Source: Actinospica acidithermotolerans (GTDB lineage: Bacteria > Actinomycetota > Actinomycetes > Streptomycetales > Catenulisporaceae). From it: 64,000 nt of DNA. Position 1 is the first letter of the stretch; each line of letters opens with the position of its first letter. Below are positions 58,056-64,000 of the stretch, one piece after another. Made by a program: the position numbers and the translations under genes. Below the pieces are notes generated by a model, which worked only from the letters and a program-made list of their open reading frames with translations, was not told the origin of the DNA and searched no databases. The stretch is taken from NCBI RefSeq assembly GCF_018139625.1, contig NZ_JAGSOH010000002.1, positions 62,001-126,000 of the forward strand, given 5' to 3'.

Positions 58056-58754
58056 ATGATCATAATGGCCGTGTATGAGGAAGCGGCTGATGAGAGGGGA
58101 GGCGGTATAGGCGTGTCGGACGACGATTCCGAGGGTCCGGATGGTGATTCTGCGGATGGGCGGTACGTGTCGGGCCATTGGGGCTCGGCGCCTGAGCTGA
58201 TGTACCTTGCGGCGGTCACGGGCGGGCTGTCGGTCAGCGTGGCCAGGGTGACGGGTTCTCCGGCGCTGGGCGTGCGGCGGATTCCGCATCGCGGGTTGGG
58301 TTTCGTGCGCTTCGAACTGCTGGCGCCGGTCGCGCTGGGCGTGGCGGAAGCGCTGAAGTCGGCGGACATGGCGGAAATCGCGAGGCTCGGGCCGTGGGTC
58401 TCTGAGTGGCCGTCGTACTGCTCGTCGTTGGAGGAGGACGGTGTGGAGGTCGATCTCGGGGAGGCCAATCCGGTGTGGCGCGGCGTAGAGGTGGGCGGGG
58501 GCGCGGACTACGTGACGGGCAAGGCTGAGGCAGATGCGGCGGTGGAGGTGTTCTCGGACGTGCTCGGTTCGTGCCTGGAGGGCGGGCCGATGGAGGTTTC
58601 GGCGCTGGTGCGCTCGGATGGGCGCGGGGCGGTGCGGGTGGATCTGGCGCCGTGGGACGGCGAGTGGATGTGGCTGGTGCTGGCCTATCTCGGTTCGTGC
58701 GAGCGGTCGGGCAGTTCGCCGGGTTGTGAGCGTGCGCACGAGCAGGAGTTCTAG
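58056..58754 (+). CDS. Hypothetical protein of the element
   Basis: 232 residues from ATG 58056 (alternatives ATG 58065, GTG 58113). Acidic N-terminus (SDDDSEGPDGDSADG) and a soluble core YVSGHWGSAPELMYLAAVTG, ALGVRRIPHRGLGFVRFELL, AEIARLGPWVSEWPSYCSSL, DLAPWDGEWMWLVLAYLG. No family identified. GC-skewed codon use fits a real gene. Confidence 0.6.
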   Translation: MIIMAVYEEAADERGGGIGVSDDDSEGPDGDSADGRYVSGHWGSAPELMYLAAVTGGLSVSVARVTGSPALGVRRIPHRGLGFVRFELLAPVALGVAEALKSADMAEIARLGPWVSEWPSYCSSLEEDGVEVDLGEANPVWRGVEVGGGADYVTGKAEADAAVEVFSDVLGSCLEGGPMEVSALVRSDGRGAVRVDLAPWDGEWMWLVLAYLGSCERSGSSPGCERAHEQEF

Positions 58755-59297
58755 AGGGCGGTTGGAGTCGTCGGCGCGGTGAAAGTGGCCGTGCGGCCGG
58801 CGCCACCGCGGCGCCCCGAGCCGGGAATTGGTGAGGTCAGAGCGCCGCGGTGGGGCCGGCGGGGCGGCCTGGCGAGTGCGCGGGGTTTTTCGTGGCGTCG
58901 GTCTGCGGCATCTCAGCCGAGCCGACTGCGCAGAGTGCGCCCACTGGATCGTGTCCCCGGGATGGATCGATGCGGTGGGCGCTCCTCTGCGCAAGGAGCG
59001 GCCCCGGCCACGCGGGGTATTCTCGCGCCGTGTGCCGCAGGGTGGCCACGCGCGGCCGAGCATGCGAACGCTCCGAGCTAAGGGGGTTGATGCCGAACCG
59101 GGACGGCGCCGCGCGTTGGGAAGAGCAGAGGGCCGGGCGGGTGCCCGCGCGCTTGCGCGCGAACGGCGCGCCAGCGCCGCAGCGCAAGCGCGAGGGCGCG
59201 CGGGTGCGCGCCCGGCCGCGCGGCGCGCGAAGCGCGCCGCGCCTTGATGAGGTAAAGCAACGTTAGGCCGCAGGCTCAGAAGCGGCGCGGCGGCGGG
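58755..59297. other. Gene-free stretch with palindromic GC-rich end
   Basis: 543 bases. A plus-strand frame of 139 codons exists (58,828-59,247) but without a clear start signal. From about 59,140 it is dense in GCGCGC palindromes, including a perfect 11-bp stem at 59,218-59,242. Confidence 0.5.
59218..59242. terminator. Perfect GC hairpin between convergent genes
   Basis: GCGCGGCGCGC, GAA, GCGCGCCGCGC. Lies between rightward gene 58,056 and leftward gntR. Confidence 0.6.
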
Positions 59298-60026
59298 TTA
59301 GCTCACGGGCACAGGAGCGGTGATGTGCCGGATGCCGGGGCCGGTGGTGATTTCGGTCTCGGTCATGAGCAACCGGCCTTCGGCGCTGCGGGTGTAGCGG
59401 GTGATCTCGATGAGCGGCGCGCCTTTGGGAACGCCGAGTTCTAGCGCCTGGTTCGGGTCGGCGCCGATGGCTTGGAAGCCGTATTCCTCGGTGAGCGGGC
59501 CGAAGTGCTTGTTGAACAGGGTCACCAGCTCGGCGCGGGTCATCTCGAACGGCATGGGGCTGGGCTCGATGCCGAAGAACACTGACGCGGGCATGACGCG
59601 GGCGGTCAAGACCTTCTGCCCGGTGTCCTCGCGGGTGGCGGGACGTTCGGTGATGAACATCATCATGCGCTTGGGGACGTCGAAGAGTTCTGCGGTCTCG
59701 GCGTCGGCATAGTCGCGGCGCGCAAACGGGTCCTTGGTCGGGATCAGGGTGTCCCATGGGTCGCCGGGGATGCGCGGGATGTTGCGCACGGTCTCGCTCG
59801 GGAAGGACCCGATTCCTCGGACGGTGTAGATCAGGCCTTGGCCGCGCAGGGCGCTGATAGCAGCGCGCACGACGTTGCGTGAGACGCCGTAACGCTCCAT
59901 CAGCTCGTGTTCGCTGGGGAGCGGCTGGCCGAGTGGGAATGATCCGTCGCTTAGGGAAGTGCGCAGACGGGAGACGATCTGCTCGGTGAGGGTGCTTCGC
60001 ACGATGGGGCCGTCGTCGTCGGCCAT
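59298..60026 (-). CDS. GntR-family regulator (KorSA-like, UTRA domain)
   Basis: 242 residues. Winged helix at residues about 10-75 (TEQIVSRLRTSLSDGSFPLG; LPSEHELMERYGVSRNVVRA; LRGQGLIYTVRGIGSF) and a UTRA effector domain (about 90-235; LIEITRYTRSAEGRLLMTET). KorSA proteins repress transfer of actinomycete ICEs. It is divergent from the tra operon, with repeated operator-like sites in between. Confidence 0.9.
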   Translation of the reverse strand: MADDDGPIVRSTLTEQIVSRLRTSLSDGSFPLGQPLPSEHELMERYGVSRNVVRAAISALRGQGLIYTVRGIGSFPSETVRNIPRIPGDPWDTLIPTKDPFARRDYADAETAELFDVPKRMMMFITERPATREDTGQKVLTARVMPASVFFGIEPSPMPFEMTRAELVTLFNKHFGPLTEEYGFQAIGADPNQALELGVPKGAPLIEITRYTRSAEGRLLMTETEITTGPGIRHITAPVPVS

Positions 60027-60166
60027 GGTGCACGCTCCTCGCTTCTATGTAGGGCTCGGGCTCGTGTGTGTTCTGGGTCACATTCGCGGGCGGGGCTCTG
60101 GCTTGCGATTTTTCGTGTGGCGGGATTCTGATTTTCGCCCTGAGAAAAATTGGGCTTCCTGCAACC

Positions 60167-60184
60167 TATACCAAAGCTTGTCCC
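60167..60184 (+). promoter_or_regulatory. Operator-like direct repeat, copy 1
   Basis: TATACCAAAGCTTGTCCC, 15 of 18 bases shared with copy 2 fifty-one bases downstream. Likely KorSA-type binding site. Confidence 0.6.
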
Positions 60185-60217
60185 GCGACGGAATAGGGCT
60201 TGCGTCAGTGCGCCGCT

Positions 60218-60235
60218 TGTACCTAAGCTTGTTCC
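60218..60235 (+). promoter_or_regulatory. Operator-like direct repeat, copy 2
   Basis: TGTACCTAAGCTTGTTCC, matching copy 1 in TACC-x-AAGCTTGT-x-CC. Spacing of 51 bases is close to five helical turns. Confidence 0.6.
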
Positions 60236-60241
60236 TCGTTA

Positions 60242-60264
60242 GGACAACCGAGCGGCGGTTGTCC
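60242..60264. promoter_or_regulatory. Inverted repeat before tra operon
   Basis: GGACAACCG, five bases, CGGTTGTCC: perfect 9-bp dyad 30 bases before the lipoprotein start. Operator or mRNA hairpin. Confidence 0.6.
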
Positions 60265-60293
60265 GACACTTCACGCAAAGTGACTGGCTGTAG

Positions 60294-61283
60294 CTGATCA
60301 TCACCAAGACAATCAAGATCACGGCGGGCGCGGCTTCGGCCGTCCTGCTCGCCTCCACCCTCGCGGCCTGCGGCAACTCGGGCGGCGGCAACAGCAACAA
60401 CGGCGGGTCGGGTTCGTCCTCGGGCGTCGTGACCCAAGCCGGGGCCGGTGCCCGGCTGTCCGGGACGCACACGGCGGACCAGTTCTATTCGTGGGTGCCG
60501 GCCGCGATGTACCCGTCCGATGTCAGCCCGATTCCGGAGGGCTTCTACGACACGGGCAACAAGATCGCGGTCAACAGCAAGTACGCCGATGTGGCGTCGG
60601 CGTCGTGCTCGATGATCCTGGACTACGCCTCGGGGCCGGGCTTCGGGGAAGAGGCGTATTTCATCGACCAGGGCGAGGATTCGGCGGCTAAGAATTCGTA
60701 CGCGTACGGGATGTACGAGTTCAGCACTCCCGCGCAGGCTTCGGCGCTCGTCAACGAGTTGGCGGCGAAGTTCGCTTCCTGCGGCTCGTTCACCTACAGC
60801 AACAGCTCGGGGGCCTCGGCCCCGGTGACGCTGACGGTCGGCCCGCGCTCTGAGGCGGCGGAGGTCACTTCGGCGAACACGGCCGTGGACCTGCGGCTCA
60901 CGCTCACGTACAAGGGCAAGACGGACGTGGGTGACCTGGTGTTTGCCGCTGACGGCAATGTCGTGGTCTTCGCGACCTCGGCATCGACCACCGGGACGCT
61001 GTCCACAGCTGTGGATAACGCGAAGGTGGTTCAGGAGACGCTGAGCGCGTTCACCTCCGCTGAAGCGGGCGGGGCCTCGCCTTCGGCTGGCGCGTCGAGT
61101 GCTGCGGCGTCGTGGACTCCGTGTGTGGTCGGCGGCCAGACCGTTCCCCCGTCGATCGAGTACAGCTCTCCGGAGTGGGAGAAGAAGTGCGGGGTGACCG
61201 CTCCGGCTGATGCCGTGCGGGTCTACTCCACGGACGCGGCCCCGGCGCGGGTGCTGGCTGCGGTCGGGGGTGGTACGCGATGA
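60294..61283 (+). CDS. Lipoprotein at head of transfer operon (apparent CTG start)
   Basis: About 329 residues. An in-frame TAG is at 60,291-60,293, and the first codon after it is CTG; the next GTG is at 60,429. The segment between encodes a lipoprotein signal (ITKTIKITAGAASAVLLAST then LAAC with Cys26), so initiation must precede 60,369. No ribosome-binding site is evident. After a Gly/Ser/Asn linker, the mature part has SWVPAAMYPSDVSPIPEGFY, YGMYEFSTPAQASALVNELA and a late two-cysteine section. Extracellular, membrane-tethered; may act in mating contact. Ends overlapping the next gene. Confidence 0.75.
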   Translation: MIITKTIKITAGAASAVLLASTLAACGNSGGGNSNNGGSGSSSGVVTQAGAGARLSGTHTADQFYSWVPAAMYPSDVSPIPEGFYDTGNKIAVNSKYADVASASCSMILDYASGPGFGEEAYFIDQGEDSAAKNSYAYGMYEFSTPAQASALVNELAAKFASCGSFTYSNSSGASAPVTLTVGPRSEAAEVTSANTAVDLRLTLTYKGKTDVGDLVFAADGNVVVFATSASTTGTLSTAVDNAKVVQETLSAFTSAEAGGASPSAGASSAAASWTPCVVGGQTVPPSIEYSSPEWEKKCGVTAPADAVRVYSTDAAPARVLAAVGGGTR

Positions 61284-61687
61284 CGATGCGCGTGATCCCC
61301 GTGGACTGGGGCCGGTTGACCAACGTGCTGTGCACGGCGGTTCCTGAGGTCCGGTCCGACTTCAATACCGGTGAGGTGCGCACGGATCGGGATACGGGCA
61401 AGCCGCTGTACCTGGTCGGCGTGCTGGTCAAGGTCGTGGGCGACCGGCGTGCGGCGGTGCTGGACGTGGAGGTTCCTGGCGAGCCGTCCGGGCTGGTCGA
61501 GGGCGAGCCGGTGGTGTTGGCCGGTTTGGAGGCGCGGCCGTGGGAGCGCGAAGGGCGTTCCGGGGTCACCTACCGGGCCGAGTCGATCACCCCGGCCCGG
61601 CCGACGACACCCCCCGCGACCACTGCGGACACGTCCGCTAGCTCGCCCAGCTCGGGCCGCACGCCCGCGAAGGGCGGTGCCTCGTGA
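61280..61687 (+). CDS. SCO3933-family regulatory protein
   Basis: 135 residues: RVIPVDWGRLTNVLCTAVPE, DRDTGKPLYLVGVLVKVVGD, EPVVLAGLEARPWEREGRSG, RAESITPA. The D-x-x-T-G-x-P-L-Y block matches the family found in most Streptomyces ICEs and plasmids. Ends with a Thr/Ser/Pro tail. Overlaps neighbours by four bases on both sides. Confidence 0.85.
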   Translation: MTMRVIPVDWGRLTNVLCTAVPEVRSDFNTGEVRTDRDTGKPLYLVGVLVKVVGDRRAAVLDVEVPGEPSGLVEGEPVVLAGLEARPWEREGRSGVTYRAESITPARPTTPPATTADTSASSPSSGRTPAKGGAS

Positions 61688-61995
61688 TCGATGTAGACGA
61701 CATCGAATCGGAACTGTACCGCGTCGGCGGATACATCGCGGGCCTTGCCGGGATGGAGAAGGACCGGGAGAAGCCGGGACTTGATCCGGCCGTCTGGTTC
61801 CTGTGCGTGGCGACGCTGGCGGAGATCGTGCGCGGCGCTGCCCTGGAGGCCTACTGGGAGTGGGACGAGTGGTGCGCGGAGTGCGACGCGGACAGGTCCG
61901 CGCACCGGATCGTGAATGAGGTCAAGAGCGCGGTCCTCGACGCGATCAGCTCGGCCGACGCGGACCGTGTGTCCGGGACGGGCGGCGGCTCGTGA
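61684..61995 (+). CDS. Small protein in transfer operon
   Basis: 103 residues, mainly helical, with WEWDEWCAECDADRSAHRI (a CxxC and acidic/aromatic stretch). Starts GTG within the previous stop (GTGA). Not recognised. Confidence 0.65.
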   Translation: MIDVDDIESELYRVGGYIAGLAGMEKDREKPGLDPAVWFLCVATLAEIVRGAALEAYWEWDEWCAECDADRSAHRIVNEVKSAVLDAISSADADRVSGTGGGS

Positions 61996-62285
61996 GCACT
62001 GCGCTAGCGGCACTGCTGGAAAACCTGGAACTCGTGCACGGTGACCTCGCGAAGGTCATCGGCTTGATCGAGGCCGAACAGGTCCCGGTCTACAACCTGG
62101 AAACCGTGCTGCTGGCCGTGAGTTCGCTCGCGGCGCAGGTGCGTGACAGGGCTCTGGAGGCCTGCGCGGAAGCCGTGCGGGTGTGCGATGGCGCACGCCC
62201 GGAGGGCGCCACCTCGCAGGAAGCCGCGCGCCGGTACATCAACACCCTGATCACAAGCCAGCTTCTCGCGGGAGGGGCGGGCTGA
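61992..62285 (+). CDS. Small helical protein in transfer operon
   Basis: 97 residues; LAALLENLELVHGDLAKVIG, YNLETVLLAVSSLAAQVRDR, EACAEAVRVCDGARPEGATS. GTGA overlap with the previous gene. Not recognised. Confidence 0.6.
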   Translation: MSTALAALLENLELVHGDLAKVIGLIEAEQVPVYNLETVLLAVSSLAAQVRDRALEACAEAVRVCDGARPEGATSQEAARRYINTLITSQLLAGGAG

Positions 62286-62491
62286 TGGAACTGAGCGAGG
62301 AGACCCGCGAGGTTCTGCGGGAGATCAGGGCGAAGGGCGAGGTCCTGACGGCGCTGGTCGCCGAGATGGCCGAGATGACGGACCAGGACGCGGCGCTTCG
62401 CCAGTACTGGGCGGTTGTCAATCCGCTGTTCGAGATGCGGGACCAGCTCACGGCGCTCTACATGACGCTCGTGTACGGAGAGGAGGGGTAG
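62285..62491 (+). CDS. Small helical protein upstream of traB
   Basis: 68 residues; ELSEETREVLREIRAKGEVL, QDAALRQYWAVVNPLFEMRD. TGATG overlap with the previous stop. No family recognised. Confidence 0.6.
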   Translation: MELSEETREVLREIRAKGEVLTALVAEMAEMTDQDAALRQYWAVVNPLFEMRDQLTALYMTLVYGEEG

Positions 62492-62496
62492 CAGAT

Positions 62497-63852
62497 ATGC
62501 ACACGTTGACTAGTCCGGGGCTGTACTTCCTGGGCGTGGTCGCGGTGTGGCTGCTGGCGGGCGCGGTGCTTCGGCACCGCTCCCCCGTCTGGCACTGGTA
62601 CATCGTCGGCTATCCCCTGACGTGGTTCCGGATCACGCGCACGTGGCGCCCGCTGTGCATTGAGCGGGGCCTGTCGGTCTCGCGCCGGGCGTCTCAGGCG
62701 GTGATCGGTGACCTGATCGTGCGCGGTCAGGAGGTGCGGCCGGTTGTCCCTCGGCTGTGGATCGGGCGCCCGACGCGTACCGGTCTGGTGGTGCGGGTCC
62801 GGCTGATGCCGGGTCAGACCCCTGAGGAGTACGCGCAGTCCGCTGAGGCGCTGATGCACGCGTGGCGTGTATACGCGGTGCGGATCACCTCGCCGGAGCG
62901 GGGCCTAATCCACATTGAGGCGCTGTTGTCGGACCCTCTGGCGGGGGTGGTGGTACGCAACCCTGACGCGCGGCGCGCGGGTACCACTGCCCCGGCTGGG
63001 CCTCCGGTGATGGTGCTGGTGGTCGGGGTCACCGAGCGGGCGAAGTCGTGGCTGATGAATTTCCGGCTCGTGCCGCACTGGCTGATTGTGGGTGCGACGC
63101 GGTCCGGTAAAAGCACGCTGATTCATGCGATCGTCACGCGGTTCGCGCCGCAAGGGGTCGCCATCGTCGGCATCGATCTGAAAGGCGGGCTCGAACTCAG
63201 CGTGTACCGGCCGCGCCTGTCGGGCCTTGCCACGACACGGCAAGAGGCCGTGGAGATCCTGGAAGCGTTGGTCGAGTTGAAGGACGAGCGCACGCACGCC
63301 TGCAACATGGCGGGTGTTCGTCAGGCGTGGGAGTTGCCGGAACCGCCCCCGCCCGTGGTGCTGGTGATCGACGAGGTAGCGGAACTGTTCCTCGTGACCA
63401 GCAACCGGGACCGGGAAGAGGTGGCGCTGCGCGACAAGACGGTGGCGCTGCTGGTCAAGCTCGCGCAACTGGGCGCGGCGCTGGATATCCATGTGATTGC
63501 GGGCGGCCAGCGGTTCGGCAGTGACCTCGGGTCCGGGGCGACGCTGCTGCGCTCTCAGCTCTCGGGCCGGGTGTGCATGCACGTCTCCGACGGCGAGACG
63601 GCGGTGATGACGCTCGGCGATATCTGGCCTGAGGCGGTGGTCACTGCCCAGATGATCCGAGCGGATGAGCAGGGCACGGCTGTTACCGGCGACGGTGAGG
63701 GCTCGTGGGTCCGCGCTCGGGCCATGTTCACGGGCGTGGACGAGGCGGCGGATGCCGCACGCATCTACTCCCGGATCACGCCGGTTCTGCCCGGGATCAA
63801 GCGGCCGTACTTCGTGGATCTCCCCCCGGACTCGGAAGGGGGTGAGGGCTGA
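62497..63852 (+). CDS. traB: TraB/TraSA-type FtsK-family DNA translocase
   Basis: 451 residues. An N-terminal membrane anchor (LYFLGVVAVWLLAGAVLRH), then the FtsK/SpoIIIE motor with Walker A GATRSGKSTLIH (199-207) and Walker B VVLVIDEVAELFLV (about 287-293), and VIAGGQRFGSDL further on. Moves double-stranded plasmid DNA between hyphae without relaxase in actinomycete conjugation. The winged-helix gamma domain of chromosomal FtsK is not evident; the DNA-recognition helix could not be located. GGAGAGGAGGGG ribosome-binding site. Confidence 0.92.
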   Translation: MHTLTSPGLYFLGVVAVWLLAGAVLRHRSPVWHWYIVGYPLTWFRITRTWRPLCIERGLSVSRRASQAVIGDLIVRGQEVRPVVPRLWIGRPTRTGLVVRVRLMPGQTPEEYAQSAEALMHAWRVYAVRITSPERGLIHIEALLSDPLAGVVVRNPDARRAGTTAPAGPPVMVLVVGVTERAKSWLMNFRLVPHWLIVGATRSGKSTLIHAIVTRFAPQGVAIVGIDLKGGLELSVYRPRLSGLATTRQEAVEILEALVELKDERTHACNMAGVRQAWELPEPPPPVVLVIDEVAELFLVTSNRDREEVALRDKTVALLVKLAQLGAALDIHVIAGGQRFGSDLGSGATLLRSQLSGRVCMHVSDGETAVMTLGDIWPEAVVTAQMIRADEQGTAVTGDGEGSWVRARAMFTGVDEAADAARIYSRITPVLPGIKRPYFVDLPPDSEGGEG

Positions 63853-64000
63853 TGGGTGCTCACCTTCTCGGGATTCCGCTGGCGTTCTTCTTCTGCGCCC
63901 TGGCATGGATGCTGGAGCGCTCGCGGCGGGTGTCGCCGCTGGACGCGTGGATTCTGTTCCTGGCCGGGTTCTACCTGAACGGCACGGGACTGGGGAACTT
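63852..64000 (+). CDS. Membrane protein, partial (SpdB-like position)
   Basis: At least 49 residues (GAHLLGIPLAFFFCALAWML; PLDAWILFLAGFYLNGTGLG), two membrane spans before the window ends. Overlaps the traB stop (TGATG). The gene after traB is often a spread protein SpdB, which is a membrane protein; that is inferred by place. Confidence 0.6.
   Translation, partial: MGAHLLGIPLAFFFCALAWMLERSRRVSPLDAWILFLAGFYLNGTGLGN

Larger units (their letters stand above)
50446..64000. mobile_element. Integrative conjugative element (AICE-like), left part
   Basis: Starts where the response-regulator reading breaks (after base 50,445) and continues beyond the window. Support: abrupt change in codon use and base composition, KorSA-like GntR repressor, conjugation operon with TraB/FtsK translocase, SCO3933-family protein, HTH/DUF397 pair, and accessory RiPP cluster. 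A 12-bp palindrome CTATGTACATAG (50,457-50,468) lies beside the junction. Rep, Xis and integrase are not in view. Typical AICEs use tRNA genes; this one appears to use a protein-coding gene, so a non-standard integrase would be expected. Confidence 0.75.

Noticed and set aside
58828-59247. 139-codon plus frame with ADCAECAHW motif
   Set aside because: Half is arginine/alanine low complexity over palindromic DNA and no ribosome-binding site precedes it. Weak candidate only.
60429-61283. Start of lipoprotein at the GTG at 60,429
   Set aside because: Would remove the whole signal peptide and lipobox, which are intact upstream in the same frame.

Overview
The window is high-GC actinobacterial chromosome. 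Gene content and order match the conserved Streptomyces block running cdsA-frr-pyrH-tsf-rpsB, whiG, dprA/comM/yraN, rnhB, lepB, rplS-trmD-rimM-rpsP, ffh, glnD-glnB-amtB, nsdA, ftsY and smc. WhiG (sporulation sigma factor) and NsdA (development/antibiotic regulator) indicate a sporulating filamentous actinomycete. Two tandem signal peptidases, the alanine/glutamate-rich tail of S2 and paired ClpP subunits fit this. The species cannot be named from the sequence alone.

Layout. Positions 1-18 kb: mostly leftward housekeeping genes for translation, phospholipid synthesis, DNA uptake/processing, protein export and SRP, plus whiG. 18-27 kb: an exonuclease, a Tat-exported purple acid phosphatase, the nitrogen-sensing set amtB-glnB-glnD with a GlnR-like box upstream, and nsdA with a primase-like neighbour. 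27-34 kb: ftsY, a WXG100-like pair and smc. 34-43.6 kb: valS, clpX-clpP-clpP and tig, flanked by two paralogous membrane-anchored secreted proteins. 43.6-50.4 kb: tRNA-Pro, tRNA-Gly, a class B penicillin-binding protein with a long acidic tail, a SpoIIE-type phosphatase, rpiB, bioY and a response regulator.

At 50,446 the response-regulator gene stops resembling its family and its codon use changes abruptly. From there to the window end the DNA looks like the left part of an integrative conjugative element of the actinomycete (AICE) type: a KorSA-like GntR repressor with repeated operator-like sites, a conjugation operon (lipoprotein, SCO3933-family protein, small ORFs, TraB/FtsK translocase, membrane protein), an HTH/DUF397 pair and, as cargo, a leftward cluster that looks like a graspetide (ATP-grasp RiPP) system. 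That cluster has a 77-residue Thr/Asp-rich candidate precursor, a SAV_5884-type ATP-grasp ligase, a JmjC/cupin-type oxygenase, a cysteine-containing unknown protein and two GHKL-type ATPases. Replication, integrase and the right end lie outside the window.

The most unusual core-genome observation is tandem duplication across stop codons: 53 bp x 4 after whiG, 69 bp x 6 between yraN and comM (which creates an open 137-codon repeat ORF fused from the two gene ends), and 29 bp x 2 at the end of valS.
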